From Antitrichia curtipendula (taxonomy: Eukaryota; Streptophyta; Bryopsida; Hypnales; Leucodontaceae), in assembly GCA_951230915.1 (NCBI GenBank), contig OX579634.1, positions 16,146,725-16,210,724 on the forward strand: 64,000 nucleotides of DNA. Direction: 5' to 3'. The notes beneath the pieces are model-generated. The model saw nothing but the letters and a program-made list of their open reading frames with translations. It had not been told where the DNA came from and made no database searches. Below, one piece after another: positions 11,672 through 24,629 of the stretch. The translations under genes and the position numbers were made by a program. Position 1 is the first letter of the stretch. The number at the start of each line of letters is the position of its first letter.

Positions 11672-13186
11672 AAATATACAATTATGCATGTTGCAAATTG
11701 TTGAGACAAAGACCAAAGATTTTTAATTCATAATATTCATTCAATGTAAAGCTTGAATGTTCTTGATTCAAAAGTATAAATTAGCATTTAGATACATCCA
11801 ATAACAATCTTAAGCCTTCCTATTCTAAAAGTTTGTATATTCCATCAATCCTTCAAAAAAGGTTTAGAAGAATTCACAATTTAGACTATGGTCACCTTTA
11901 TCAATGATGATTATAAATTGTTGTTTAGACTTAACTACTTGAAACAAAAAAAACTTCCACTAGATCAAAAATACTATTATGTCTCAACAATATATTTTAC
12001 ACTTAGGAGATATTTCAATATTGATAGGGATACAATATCCTTCATAATGATAAAGGATTGAGATTAAAAAGAGATATTAAAAAACAACACTCATTATGAT
12101 TCTATATAGAATGGATACTAGTCTAAGTAATAGACAATTTAGAAACAATGGACAACAAAACACAATTAATGAAATATTGTTCAATCCAATAATTATTTGA
12201 AAAATGTTTGAAACTGGTTGGCTTTGAACTTATCCTTCATATTATGTGGTAGATTGATGGTGATGTCTTCCAACTCCTTGAGAGCCTTGGGGCAAGTATA
12301 ACCATGGAAATCTATGTGATACTTCCTATAATATAGATCACACATTGATTGATTTGGGTATAAATGACGTAATCAAAATACTTTGAGCTAATGGCACTTA
12401 TACATTGTTCAATTTTATTACTATTTTGTCTAGCAATAATTATCATTTGAGATAGATATTAATTAGTCATTGTGCCCATCAAAATCACATCAATTCAACT
12501 TCACAAAAAGATCTCAAAGGAATCCACATCTACATAACCTTCATTCAATGTCAACAAGCATATTTAGTTTGTTTATTTACATTATAGTGCCTTTTGTAAG
12601 AATGAAATTCTTGTACAATAACTTAATACTTGATGGAAATTCATTGTATTTTAAAATTGAAATCTTTTACATTGTAGCTTCACATATCACATATGTCTCA
12701 CAAAATTCTTATAAGAAGATAATTACATAGTGGGATGTCTTTTTAGAATACTTTTTATTCAATGAAAAACCTATTTATAAATGATCTTCATGGGCAATGT
12801 CTTTTCTATTAGAAAGTGGTTTCCATGATAAAAATAAAAGATCAATTTCTCTTTAGTTAAAGCATTTTTTCAATAGAGCCTTATTCCAAAGAAATGGCAA
12901 TCACTAGCTAATTGAATATAAAAAGTATGATTAGTTTGAATACTGGTATATCAAATGTAATCTAAGACATTCTTAAATTTGAAGTATCTTGTTGGCACTT
13001 GCAACAAAGATGATACATGCATTCAATCACAAGCTAAGATTATTTAGTGTTTTCATGGAAAAAATGAATTGGTATGTCCCTACTTCATTTGTAAATCACT
13101 TGTTTTGTGTCATCAAAAAGTGGCTACATTATAAATGCATTCTTTAAATTCATTTTTCTTAATCAATTGTGCTTTCTTCATACCTT
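11672..13186. other. AT-rich gene-free interval
   Basis: No supported gene or RNA. The open frame at 12470-12730 has AT-driven composition with no recognisable motif and is treated as chance. Confidence 0.45.
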
Positions 13187-13190
13187 TTAA

Positions 13191-14112
13191 CCCCTAAAGT
13201 CCCAAGGCCATGTTTTCATCAAAAAAACACTCAAAACAGCCATTTCTAGAGCAAAGAGTAAAAAACAAATTTAATGTTTTTTTTGCATATTTAACCGTAG
13301 GATCTTGTACTAGACTAGTGTAAGAATGTTTGGAAGAAGTTTCAGAATTTTTGACCGTGTAGATTGCAAGATATTTGCATTTAAAGTGAAGGAATCTAGT
13401 TTTTTTGCACCTTGCTCAACTACATTTTTTTGGTTTTGAACCTTTTCAACTTAAAACTTTTGCTCTAATAATTTTGAATCTCTAATTTTTTATGATGAAG
13501 AATTGAGTTGAGAATCTAGAAAAAAAAATTAAGAAGAAACATTTAGTTTTCACTCATTAAAAAATTGTTAAGTAGAAGTAGGTTCAAGATTGGAGGAAAA
13601 ATTAAATCATTAATAGCTCTAAGATAGAATTGAAATATACTAATCTCAGCGATGAGATTGTTCTAGCAAGAAATCTTGACCTTATGAAACTTTTTTTTTT
13701 TTAAATTGTTAAATTTGAATTCAGAAATGAATCCTACAAGTTATTTTTTCATAAAGATGCTCTAACTGCCCGAAAAATAAGATTGACCATAACTTTTACA
13801 TAACAAATTCAAATGGAATGAATCAAAGCTTCCTATGTAAATAAAGATAAAACCTATATGAATTTTTTTTTTAAATTAAAAATTTTAAGTTTTTTTGAGG
13901 ATTTTTTTCTGCCCGCTGATCTAAAATTTGGGATTTTTGTGCCATAACTTTTGGTCCTGGGCACCGATTGAAATAAAAATTACATTTTCGGAAAGCTAAT
14001 GTGATTCTCTATCTTCATAAAAAAAATTTAGAAAAATCCAAAAAATATTGAGACCGTAGGAGCCTACCCGAAATCCATTTTGTCCCCCGAGGGGACAACG
14101 AGACTTTAGGGG
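13191..14112 (-). mobile_element. TTAA-flanked non-autonomous transposon, copy 2 (inverted)
   Basis: 922 bp. Starts CCCCTAAAGTCCC, ends GACTTTAGGGG, and is bordered by TTAA at 13187-13190 and 14113-14116. Its left part is the reverse complement of the right part of copy 1 (shared GCCATTTCTA, CCGTAGGATCTTGTA and GATTGCAAGATA blocks), so it lies in the opposite orientation. Together with copy 3 it forms a subfamily with its own internal sequence, for instance a GTCCCCCGAGGGGAC palindrome near the right end. Confidence 0.78.
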
Positions 14113-14116
14113 TTAA

Positions 14117-14973
14117 CAAAGCAAGGATCCATAGTGTGATGCTAGGATGATTACTAATCTATGACATATTATTCTTTGGGTTCATTAGTGGTATGTGTCA
14201 CTAATTGATGAAAATGTAGCATGGATATTTCTACATTTCAATACACTACACAAATACAATGTTTGCTCCACAATAGTAAAACTTGTGAGCAAATTTTATT
14301 TTTATTGTCCAATGTCAAAGGCTTATTCATGGGTAGGACTTCAAGACTACTACTCGAATTTGCTTTGTCCATTGAGAAGTGGTCATTGAATAAGAAAGAA
14401 AGGTCAATATCTTTCTAGTTAAATATAACCAAATGGAGTCCATTTTCAAAGAGATGAAAACCAAACTTTGGATATAGAGAGTATGGCCAAGAGTGAAAGC
14501 ATATAACATTTATTGGTTTTGATGCAGTTGGAAAGTAATATTGGAAAATATTGCAATTTTTGAAAAAATCCAAAAACTGAATTAAAATTAAGAGTGATTT
14601 GAAGTCTATCAATCTTCCATTTACATGTCAAATCTAAATTGAGGTCATGAAAAAAAAATACAAGGTTGAAGGACATAACATTTATAACAACAATCAATTT
14701 AAGGCTTGTCAAAACCTACTCAATTTTTTATTATTATGAATCTTTAGTGTGATTTCCACCTTAACATACAATTATAAATGTTATGTGGCATTTTTTCAAG
14801 CAATTTTTTTTAAAAACGCATTTGAAAGAAAGAATTGGTTGGACTAGGTTCTAAAAAGGTTGTCTAGAATGCTATTTCAAAGACTAATTTGGAAGATATT
14901 TGCTATGCTTCAATAATATTAGTGCCACAATAAAATAACTCCACCAAAATCATCCAAGGGGTCCACTATTCAC
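14117..14973. other. AT-rich gene-free interval
   Basis: Overlapping short frames on both strands around 14195-14712 have AT-driven composition and no recognisable domain. Nothing supported. Confidence 0.45.
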
Positions 14974-14974
14974 C

Positions 14975-15185
14975 ATCCAACTAGTACAATCACATGCTCA
15001 AATTTATGTGTGATAGTTCTTGTTGCCAAGAGATTTACGTGTCTATAATTAGTCAACTCATGTACTCATAATTAGAGAGTTTTACATTTATTTCCTTGCT
15101 ACCTTTCACAAATCATTGTTTTTTTTGTAGGCATTGACATTCATCATGCACACATAATTTGAGCATGTGATTGTACTAGTTGGAT
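14975..15185. repeat. Foldback (hairpin) element, 37 bp arms
   Basis: The left arm 14975-15012 (ATCCAACTAGTACAATCACA onward) and right arm 15149-15185 are reverse complements with a single extra T in the left arm. The loop is about 135 bases. Outside the arms, a CACTA-TCACCAT / ATGGTGACTAGTG pair extends the pairing imperfectly, so the original element was somewhat larger. Confidence 0.75.
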
Positions 15186-15225
15186 GTGAAAGATGGTGAC
15201 TAGTGCCACCCTTGAGATGAAGAAG

Positions 15226-17694
15226 ATGGCAAAGCATACTCCACACTCATGCCTCAAAACATGGATTGTGACACAACGCAAAGAAACCCTAAGGCTTTTG
15301 TGATGATGACACTTTTTCATGACACTTTATAATAGTAGGAAAGTTCTTTGGTACCTTTCCATAATTAAAGTGTTGAAAAGTTTTTTGAAAATGTTTTAAC
15401 TATTATGACACCAAGAATGGATATGTTTAGCTTCAAATTACTTTTAATTTCACCTTTCATTTGCTTGAAGCCTTGGACATTGTTTTGATGCTACAAATTT
15501 ATTTTTCTTAGTGCACATTATTAAATTTGGATTTGCTTCAAGTCATAAAACTTTTATCTTCTATCAACTTCACTCTTTAATACTCACTCTTAGTTTAACT
15601 TTTTCTCACTAAATTAGATGTTGACATTTCATCAAATTGACAGTAGATGCTCACACCTTCAACCATAAAATTGTGACTATTGATTGGGCTTATCTACATC
15701 AAAATCTCTTAAGACAAAAGTTGAACAAACAATTGAACTCTACAACTTACAACTAAAAACTTTAAAGATGAAAAGTAGGATTGATAAAGTTGATTTTATA
15801 TGCCAAGGCAATAGAAGCCTTTTCCAAGTGCTTAGGCCAATAAACAATTCAAATAAAGAAGAGATATCAATGTCATGGAGTCAAAATCCATGTAGGATAA
15901 GCATCAAATGTGAAAGGGAGTTGATACTACTTGGACATAATTTCAATTTATTTGTGTGAAGCCAAAAAGAACGTTGCTACAAGTCTTAAGTTTGCAACTT
16001 TGAATGGAACATGCTCTTTCAAGCTATATGACCATCTGTCTACATGTCATTCAAAAAGTTTCCGTAGTCATTTAGTCTTATGAGTCTTAGTTCTTTGTGT
16101 TCATTATCATACAATCTTATAGCTAAGAACTTTGGTTTTATACAATCAAAAATGTACTATGTGACAAAAATAAATGCATTACTTGCACCAATTATAAATC
16201 TTGATATGTACATAATAAACTAACACCAAAAATACTATATTGATTGTTGTCTTTTGTTACATTACAAGTGATTTTTGGTGACATACAATATAATTAGAAA
16301 ATCAATATTTTTGTTTTAAAAAGAAAACTCCAATGTCTTAAACCATAAAAATATTGTTCCCCTAAAACAATTAAGCATGAAACTATTTTCAAAGAAAGAC
16401 AATACTAGAAAAGTGCAACATCATTTTTCTCGTCATTTTTTTAAAAGTCACTTCCAATTGATGTTTATTTTCATAAATATACAAATTGACCATTTGATGC
16501 AATTTTAGAAAAATAAAAATGTACCTTGAAATGAACTTATTCAATTATATTTGTACAATTTGATAATGCATGTGGAATGAACCTTATTTTTAAACTTTTA
16601 TACAATATTCAAGATTTTAGAATTGAATTTTTTTAATTGCATGAATGTAGCCACTATTCTTTAAATAGAGCAGCCACTCAAAATTTATTTCTATTTTTCT
16701 TAGAATGTGTATTTAAGGATGATCTTGGCTCCTAAAGTAAGAATTGAGAAATATTTTTGAAAATTAATATTTCCTATGAATCAATGTTTTTTGAAATAAG
16801 ATATTGAAAATATGTTCAAAATTATTTTCACTATTTTAAACACTTATCATATAAATCTTAGCTAAATTGAATCATTCCTCTCATGGTTGTGCTCAAAAAA
16901 TGTTTTAGCAAGCAAGTTGAGGCAAAAAATAGAAATATAATTATTTGCAATTTTCTATTGTCTAAAAAGACAATAGGTAAATGAATTTCAAAGTTTCTAT
17001 TGAAAGAGAATGCACATGTTTATTGGGTTAAGGGATAATTGTATGGATGGATTGAAGACCACAATAAAAGCCCCATTGCTTTATCTGCTTTCTCATGGTC
17101 TAATTTCAGTGTCTAAATTTTACATCTCTTATTATACATATATAATGTTGAGTTTCAAGGCTTTTAAGCTTGCAATACAATGTTGTGAGCATTTTTACCC
17201 AAATTTTCTTTGAAAAGCAAAAAAAAACAATGATATTTTTAAAGAGGAAGTACTCACAAGTGCTCTAAAAGAAAATTCATACCACTTATAGAATTTTATT
17301 CATACCACTTATTGAATTCAAAATCTACCTAACTTTGATTCAAAAACCATCCATTATTTGCATTTGGGGTGAAAGGAGGTAAAACAAACCATGTGGGTTA
17401 TTGTCAGGATTTGACTTTGTCAATGTTCTTTTCTAAAAAATACATTCTTCAGTCAACCATCATCTATTTTTGCAATACTCAATCTGACACAAGAGCCATG
17501 AGAGGAATCATAGTTGTGTGAGGAACAACGCCCCCCTTACTAGGCTTTAAGGAAGACCATAGCCTACTTGATCCCTAACCATTTGCAACCATCACTTAAT
17601 CCAATTATTACCACCTGGTCATAATAGTTATGTGGGATAAAAAAGACATTCAAATTCTAACCTGCCGCCCAAAATCCTAAAACCGCCGATGTCT
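15226..17694. other. AT-rich gene-free interval
   Basis: No supported gene, RNA or clear repeat boundary. The 91-codon frame at 15684-15959 shows no recognisable motif. Confidence 0.45.
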
Positions 17695-19833
17695 TGATGG
17701 AAATGCTTCCATCGTGTAGATATACATATTTTAGCATGATATGTTTGGATTTCAATAAGCAAAGAGTTGAGACAAAAGGAGTTTGTTGCGGTAAAAAATA
17801 CGGTTTGAAGGCAACAAAACGTCCGTTAATACATGGGTGTTGCGTCACTTGTCACATGCACAGCTTAGGGGAATAGTTAGCGGGTTGGCTGGTCTAGTTT
17901 CTTGCCTCACTAGTGTGCCAAGCCGTGGGTTGCTCGAGCCGCTCAATAAGTCCGATTGGTTTCGAACCCGAACCGGCGGGCATCCAAAGACTACTGCTTT
18001 TTCAGCTAACCAAGTCCACGACTTGACGACTGAAAATATGTGTCTAACTCTTTTATGCATCCAAACAGGCAAGTGGTTATCATATGGTAGTATTTCTTTA
18101 TGTTTGTTCATTTTATTTTATTTATCTACATGTTTGAAAGGCTCATGTATTTTGCCTTTCAATTAAATCAAATTACTAAAGAATTTAGGTGGATTTGGGA
18201 AGGAAAAGGGAAAGATGATAGGTATCTTTGGTGGGGTTGTGGGGCGAGGAGTATGGACTGATGTGCCCCACCTTCTTTTCTTAGGAAAAAAAAGAGTAGG
18301 GGAGAAGATTCCTTAGTGTGTGTATGTGTGTGTGAACGAGGGTTTGAAGTAGAGGAGAGATCCGAGACTTCCTTAGAAGATAGCTCCTTGTGTATGAATG
18401 CTATTATAATGAAATTTGAAGAAGTTGTTCTTGGTGAAAATACCTTTTCAAAATGAGTTTGCAATTTTGATTTGGAGATAGAATGCAAAAATTATGAGTG
18501 CTTGAATTTTTGTAGATCTAAAGCCATTTTATGAAGAAAGACAGAGACTTCGACAAGCCATAGCTGACATTCAGTCTATCATTTGCAACAATACTTAGAG
18601 TATATGTTCAATTATGTTTTTACTTTCTAAAAAGTTATTAAACTTGAGATTTAGAACTTGGAAGAGGAAAATATGGGGGTGTGAAGGTTTAAAAGTTTTT
18701 TTTTTTTTTTGTGGAAGCAAAACCAAACTTTGAGGGGCCATAACCTTCGGTTAGTTTGAAGGTCTCTTTTGAAATTTTTGGGAGTGATAGATTTTTAGCT
18801 TAGCTCTTCAAATTGCTATCATTCAAGTTATTTGGAGGCTTAATGAAAGAATTATGGTGTGTAGAAGTTAAAAGGTTGGGTGCTTTCTTTAAATAGGAGA
18901 CTCAAACTTTGTTTGACTATAATTTATGGACAAATTCTTAATTTTTAGTGAAAATTTTATGGGTTGCTCTTAGTTGTATTAACTTTTCAAATTAATATCA
19001 CACTTGTTTATGAGGGTTGTAAAACAAAAGTTATAAAGGTACAAAGAAGCAAGGGGTGATTGTCAAGAAGGGAGAAGAGCCTCTACTTTGTTCTCTCATA
19101 ACTTTTGGATATTAGTTTAGAATGGGATGAAATTTTGACAGGTGTTAGATTGTTAGATGGGCTTTTCAAAATAATATTATACTTAGCATTTGGAGTTGTG
19201 AGCTGTCTATGACACTAGATAAAAGATTGTAGCTATTGTAGGACTTATTGTTTGAAATTTTCCCATTTATTTATTTTTAAAATATGAAGATTTGAAGACT
19301 TGAAGACATGAAGACATGAAAATTTGAAGACTTCAAGAAGAATATTTTGATTTTTTTTACGTGTATGTATGGGATGTGACTTTGTTATTCCTAGCCTGAT
19401 TTGAAAGCTCGTTGTTATTTTTATTTCATTTTTGTTTTATAAACATCATTGCAGGCAATCTAGGTTAAATCCAAACTCAACCCCATTTATTGTCATGGTG
19501 ACAAAGTGAGATTGATCACCTACATGATCGAAACTTGCTCTGTTCTCACGGTCTGAAATAATGACTAACAGATTGTGAATTTGAGGTTTAGGATCCCATC
19601 ATTTGGATGGCAGCTCATGTTTGTTGTCCCATTTTACTTGTTTCATATTTTGTGATTTCTTATCTCTACCTTGAACCTTACATCCGTTTAGAGCCCGTAA
19701 CAGAATATGTCAACAAAAAATTGATTAAAGGTAGAAGACTGAAGATAAAAGAAAGTACCAAGTCAACGACATCAAGTCGCAACCAAACACTCCGCGTGTT
19801 CTCAAAGCGTGCTCCTCTCTACCCAACACCACC
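17695..19833 (+). mobile_element. 2.1 kb LTR-like dispersed repeat, copy A
   Basis: This block is repeated, in the same orientation, at 59788-61906. Similarity begins abruptly at TGATGGAAATGCTTCC and ends at about ACCCAACA, so the ends are TG...CA as in an LTR. The first 18 bases after the T form a hairpin (GATGGAA / TTCCATC). ATGTCT occurs immediately before the left end (17689-17694) and at 19834-19839, a possible 6 bp target duplication for this copy. The inside has no protein frame, but includes a promoter-like and leader-like part with GTGTATGAATG and TATAATGAAATTT near 18390, followed by ATTTGGAG-type repeats. A solo LTR or a non-coding retroelement is the likeliest reading. Confidence 0.6.
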
Positions 19834-20552
19834 ATGTCTACTATGTGCAGAATCCATAGAACAATAAAACTGTATTGCAGTCATGCAGTTCCATCGGGGC
19901 CGTGATCCTACGGCTACACCAACCAGCCACCCACACTCGGCCAAGCGGCATTGACCAACTCGTACGCTACATCAATTGTGCCCACTTATAAATGGAGGAT
20001 TTAGTGTTGTGCTATTTGCACATCAACTTAAGTGAAGAGTTTTGTGTATTTCTACCTTACAACCTGGATACATAATAATGGCTAATGGCTTAAATTGATG
20101 TGAGCTATTATGTAAATTAGTGCGGAAAGTTGAGAAAATAGTGTCGGCGACCCTAAGGGTGTCGCGAGGTGTCGCGAGGAAGGGAGCGAGACGAAGCAGG
20201 CGGGTGGCTATGGCGATGGCTTTTCCAAAGCGTGTGCTGGCAATCGTCGCCTCTTGATCTTCTCCACACTTCGACTTCCCCTTTCCGCGTGCTCTCCAAT
20301 TTCAATGCCATTCGCTACTCAAATTAGATGAGATTCTGCACCGGCATTTTGGGTGGCATGTCGTGCGAGATCTGGAGCCGATCGAAGCTCCAGCTGCCGC
20401 TCACCTCGTTCGATGAGAGGAGAACAACCTGGATCGTGAAATTCAAGCTGTGTTCTTTCGATTGCTGTGTGCTGCGTGCACGTCCCGATTGCACATTCGG
20501 AGGGCAATAATGTTAGATACGAGGAATTCTACTTCTCGAGGACAGTGTCCAG
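19834..20552 (+). promoter_or_regulatory. Putative promoter and 5' leader of the WDR13-like gene
   Basis: GC content rises sharply here. A TATA-like TTATAAAT lies at 19986-19993. Short GGTGTCGCGA repeats occur near 20157-20180. The leader would run to a donor-like CCAG|GTTCGT at 20552/20553. No start site can be placed from sequence alone. Confidence 0.35.
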
Positions 20553-21236
20553 GTTCGTGCTCTCTTTATTCTCACTGGATTTAGGGTTAGGAATTCTAGA
20601 CATTTTTAATCCACTGCCTGAATCCTTCTGTGTATATGAGCTCTGGTCAAGAATCTTGTGGAACATTCTTTGGTGCAAAATTTCTTTGGTCAATGCGCAT
20701 TCTTTCTGAGATTCAGATCGGTTAGATTTGGCTATGGCATTTTCTTGGACCGAGGGTTTGGATGCGATAGTAATTTCGTCGCGATCACGTGATCAAATTT
20801 TTTTCGCACAAAATTTCAATTATCTTGGATTGGCAGGGATGATTGTATTAAGAGTGCTGACGGAAATCCATGCAATTAATCTCATCAGAGGAATTATTAC
20901 GAATCGACTACTTTCAAGCGATGTTCTGTGAAGCTTACGAAGAAGTGCGTTTAATCTGGTAACGTCTTTTCCTATATTGACTCGATCTTTGTATAGAAAT
21001 TTTATGGTTTGTCTATTACGCAGCCTTAAACAGGGGTAAGGTAGTTGTCCCATTTCATCTGGTTCCTTAAATTGCACATGTATAATTTCGCTCAATGTCG
21101 TTCAATTTGCAAATTCAAACCAATGATGACTGCCATATGCTTTATTCTTTGAGTTCACGCATTTGCGGGTCTTTAGGTTGTGCAGTATTTATTCTTCCTT
21201 CATCTGATTATTTTTCGAGCACCTGGTCGTTCGCAG
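20553..21236 (+). other. Putative 5' UTR intron of the WDR13-like gene
   Basis: The donor GTTCGT at 20553 and an acceptor preceded by a pyrimidine-rich stretch ending TTCGCAG at 21236 bracket a T-rich interval between GC-richer segments, ending 46 bases before the start codon. Introns in 5' leaders are common in plant genes. This is inferred from composition and splice signals only. Confidence 0.45.
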
Positions 21237-21282
21237 AAGATTGAGTGCCCCTTTCCACAAATTTCTCATGCGGTGACGAAGT

Positions 21283-22644
21283 ATGGAACTCGTCGAAACA
21301 CCAGACGTCAAGCCCAGCCATGCGGCCGTCTTCGCGTCACTTTTGGAACCCGGCAATGGCGATCCAGGCTACATCGCCATGCGCCGACTGCTCCTATACA
21401 GAAAAGGACTGGCTAACAAGCTGGTTCGCCAAAAGTGGGAACTCAACGGGAAGGGGTACGTTGCATTTCATGAGTACATGCGCCACCTGAAAACGCTTCA
21501 GAGCGCGCAAAGCTCTCAACCAGCAAGCCCAACCAGCACACAGGGAGCTTTGGATAGTGGGCCTTGGGCAGCTTACGAACGAGGAAGCTGGAGCTCTAGT
21601 CGAAGTATGGCAATGAGCGAGTCTGGAACTCAAGAGATTCCCTCGGAGCCCGGTTACTCCTTTGTGGGCATGCATTGCGTTTTCGACGAGTGCAAAGCAT
21701 CAGTGAATATTGTGAAGTTCGGGCATATGAGTTCGGAGCTTTTGGCATTTGGTGCTTCCAACGGTCTGATAACCCTGTGTAGTGTGGCCCATCCTCCGCA
21801 AATCCTTCACCGAATGACGGGGCATACGAAAGAGGTGACAGATCTTGATTGGTCATCGAATAACCAGTATTTGAGTTCCTCTTCGTTAGATAAAAGCGTC
21901 CGAGTGTGGGATGTGAAGAAAGGTGAGTGTCTTCGGGTGATTTATGGAACAGCTCCCCAGCTTTCTATTCGATTCCATCCTGTAAACAACAACATTCTTC
22001 TGGTAGGGAACGGGAACAAAGAGATATCGGCGTTCAACTTCAGCACGGGGCGCATCATTCACAAGCTAGCGCTGGACAGCAATGTCACCGCTCTGGATGT
22101 AGACCATTCGGGTCACATTCTGTTTGCTGGAGATGCAAGGGGCACGGTGCACTGTGTCACCATCAAGATGCATCATGGCAACTTCGTCATGAGGAGTTCA
22201 CATCGAATCAGCTTGAAAGGGCTACACAAATCGGCCACTACCACGATTCAGTTTCGGACGTTCTCTCGGTTGGCCGCTGGGCCCGTGTTGTTGGCTGCCA
22301 CGCAAGATGGGCTGCTGCGATTTTTCACTGTGGCTCTTCAAATAGAAGGCTATCTGTCTCTGAAATTCTCTCTGCAGCTTCCACCGAGGGCCCGGAACAT
22401 CCGAGCGTCGTTCTGTCCGCTACTCTCGCTGCAGAAAGGGGAGTTCATAGTCTCTGGACATGAAGATTCCAACGTGTATTTTTACGACTTCACCCGTCCC
22501 AGACATCCTTGTGTGAACAAACTCCAGGGACATGCCGTGCCTGTCGTTGGGGTAGCGTGGAACCATGGGGAAAATTTATTAGCGTCCTCTGACTGTGAGG
22601 GCCTGGTTATCGTTTGGAAACGAGCCAAAACCGCTACCAGGTAG
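21283..22644 (+). CDS. WDR13: WD40-repeat protein, WDR13-like
   Basis: A 453-residue protein in one uninterrupted exon. The N-terminal helix-rich part (residues ~30-75, RRLLLYRKGLANKLVRQKWE) is followed by a Ser/Gly-rich linker and then WD40 repeats from about residue 127 to the end. Clear repeats include GHTKEVTDLDWS...SVRVWD (residues 180-210) and the final GHAVPVVGVAWN...GLVIVWKR. The linked motifs YSFVGMHCVFDE, FHPVNNNILLVGN, and KLQGHAVPVV next to ASSDCEGLVIVWK match the pattern of vertebrate WDR13, a nuclear WD40 protein of poorly known role, and the length is close to the family's (~485). The ATG at 21283 is the first in the frame and directly follows the putative leader intron. Expected role: beta-propeller scaffold. 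Orthology is inferred from these motifs. Confidence 0.88.
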   Translation: MELVETPDVKPSHAAVFASLLEPGNGDPGYIAMRRLLLYRKGLANKLVRQKWELNGKGYVAFHEYMRHLKTLQSAQSSQPASPTSTQGALDSGPWAAYERGSWSSSRSMAMSESGTQEIPSEPGYSFVGMHCVFDECKASVNIVKFGHMSSELLAFGASNGLITLCSVAHPPQILHRMTGHTKEVTDLDWSSNNQYLSSSSLDKSVRVWDVKKGECLRVIYGTAPQLSIRFHPVNNNILLVGNGNKEISAFNFSTGRIIHKLALDSNVTALDVDHSGHILFAGDARGTVHCVTIKMHHGNFVMRSSHRISLKGLHKSATTTIQFRTFSRLAAGPVLLAATQDGLLRFFTVALQIEGYLSLKFSLQLPPRARNIRASFCPLLSLQKGEFIVSGHEDSNVYFYDFTRPRHPCVNKLQGHAVPVVGVAWNHGENLLASSDCEGLVIVWKRAKTATR

Positions 22645-24629
22645 CGTCACCACTTCAGTTCACAAGATGTATCATTCTCAGCTCGATACTGGGCCTGCAA
22701 ACGGAAGGCGTGTCATTGATGCTATGAATTTTAGGAGCTCCTGTAATTTTACATTCTTTATATGTCTGATGTTTTTATTTCAATGAATTGCTCAGTTGCT
22801 GTTAGAGACTGACTCACAGGGACTAATTTTATGTATGAGCCTTAACCCTGTAACGTCGTTTTGGACAAGTGTCCGATGGATGACAGAGGCAGAGAATCCT
22901 TCCATGTACCAAGGCAGAAGCGCAGATGTTCATCCTTTGAATTTTGTGTGAAGAGTGCAGATGGGTTTTTTCAAGTAAATAGTTCACAGTACCAAAAGGA
23001 TGATATCCATTGATAACCAGTCTGGCGGTCCAGGGTTGACCTATAGCAGAATTAGGAGGTGACTAAATATTAGTGAGGGTTTTGAGAATGAATTTAGGTC
23101 TATATTTGGACTGGATTCAATCTGCTGTCATCACTCCTTGCACAATGTGCACGAATGTTACGGCAAACATGCGAAATACAAATGAATGCAAACGAGGCAT
23201 ACGAGCCCAGAATTGGGAAAAAGGTAAATACACCCAAATCCCTTATCCGAATCTCTAGTCTCGAGATATAAATTGATTTCTACCGGTATACTGATTTCTA
23301 CATGAGTCTAGCATTGCTGAAGAGATGCAAATGTGCGTTGGAAATCTCTCAAGTGCGTGGAAATATGTCAATTGCTTACATGAGTAAATGCCCTATAAAT
23401 CTAAAATCAAATTATGAGGAATGATGCTCAGAGTCGGATGCTCATTCGAAACATGATTGGAGTCATCAGGTCAGATTTACACAAGCACAGGCAAATTATT
23501 CTGACTTCTGATTCAATGTTTTCCTGGCAATTTCTCTCAGAAATAATGAGTACATGAGACACATGTCGATTGATAATCAATAAAATTGAGTACAAGCTAC
23601 AAAGTTGTCACGCAATGTTGACAGACAGATTATGATATCCAAAAAGTTCTGCCAAAAAAAGCCACCTCCACTGTACGCACCTGCGAGGCCGCTAAAGCAT
23701 TCCAAGACTGAAGCTGATTCCCCAGCACTTCTGACTACGTAGCTATATAACCTCACTCTACGATTTCTACACACTACCGGTACCTAACAATAACAATTAG
23801 GAAAACAATCCATAAGATATTCAGTCTTTAAAACTGAGCAGCAAGTGTATCGAAACGCACTTGAATTGGCCAAGGCGTTGAAAGAAAAATCAATTCATTC
23901 CAGTAATTGCTACTGCATGCAGTGACCAAATTGACGACGATGGGTATCTCTACTTCAGTCCCCAACTTCGATCAAAAACACTGACATGGTAGTCTCTCAA
24001 CAGCCACGAGTCAACACGATTTTTCATGTCCCTGCTTCCACCTTGTGTCCAAAATTTTCTTACCGAAGTAGCACCACTCTTGACCTACTTCTTTACACCC
24101 TCATATGTCCAATTTTGGACATTGCACAGGTTCTTCCCTCCCAAAGGTAGGGACTCCCAACATCTCCTGCGACTGACCGATGGATTCAACTCAAAGAGGG
24201 GAACCAGTAGCACAGTGAGAAACCCAGGGTCACTTGATCTTTGAAATTTCTTCGCAGCAGGCCCACCTGCAAATTGGCGAAAAGCAACCATACTGTCCGG
24301 TAGCCAAGAGCAACGTCAATATGCCAGTCAATATACCAGTGAGCAAATTCATGTGCTAAGTTACCTCTTTCTGGAACAACTGTACACTCCCATCCAGGAA
24401 ACAAGAGCTAAAGGGCTCAAACCACAGACGGAGGTTTTCGTCCAAGAATTAGCAAGTCAACTTGCAAAGGAAGCATCTTCTGGTTGCAATGAGATCGGAC
24501 TTGAAAATGGTGTTCTTTAAAAGTGTAGAATTTGAGCTTGCCCGCGAGGATAAGGACCCTTCATCCAGTCGCGTGAATTTCCAGCCCTGGAAATGGCCAC
24601 AAAAGGCTCCGTCAGGACTCGTCCGTCCC
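22645..24629. other. Intergenic region between convergent genes
   Basis: Contains the 3' ends of the plus-strand WDR13-like gene and the minus-strand NAL1-like gene. No frame above 75 codons looks protein-like, and no repeat shared with the rest of the window was noticed. Confidence 0.5.

Noticed and set aside
21927..22463. 178-codon plus-strand frame
   Set aside because: Out-of-frame shadow inside the WDR13-like coding sequence.
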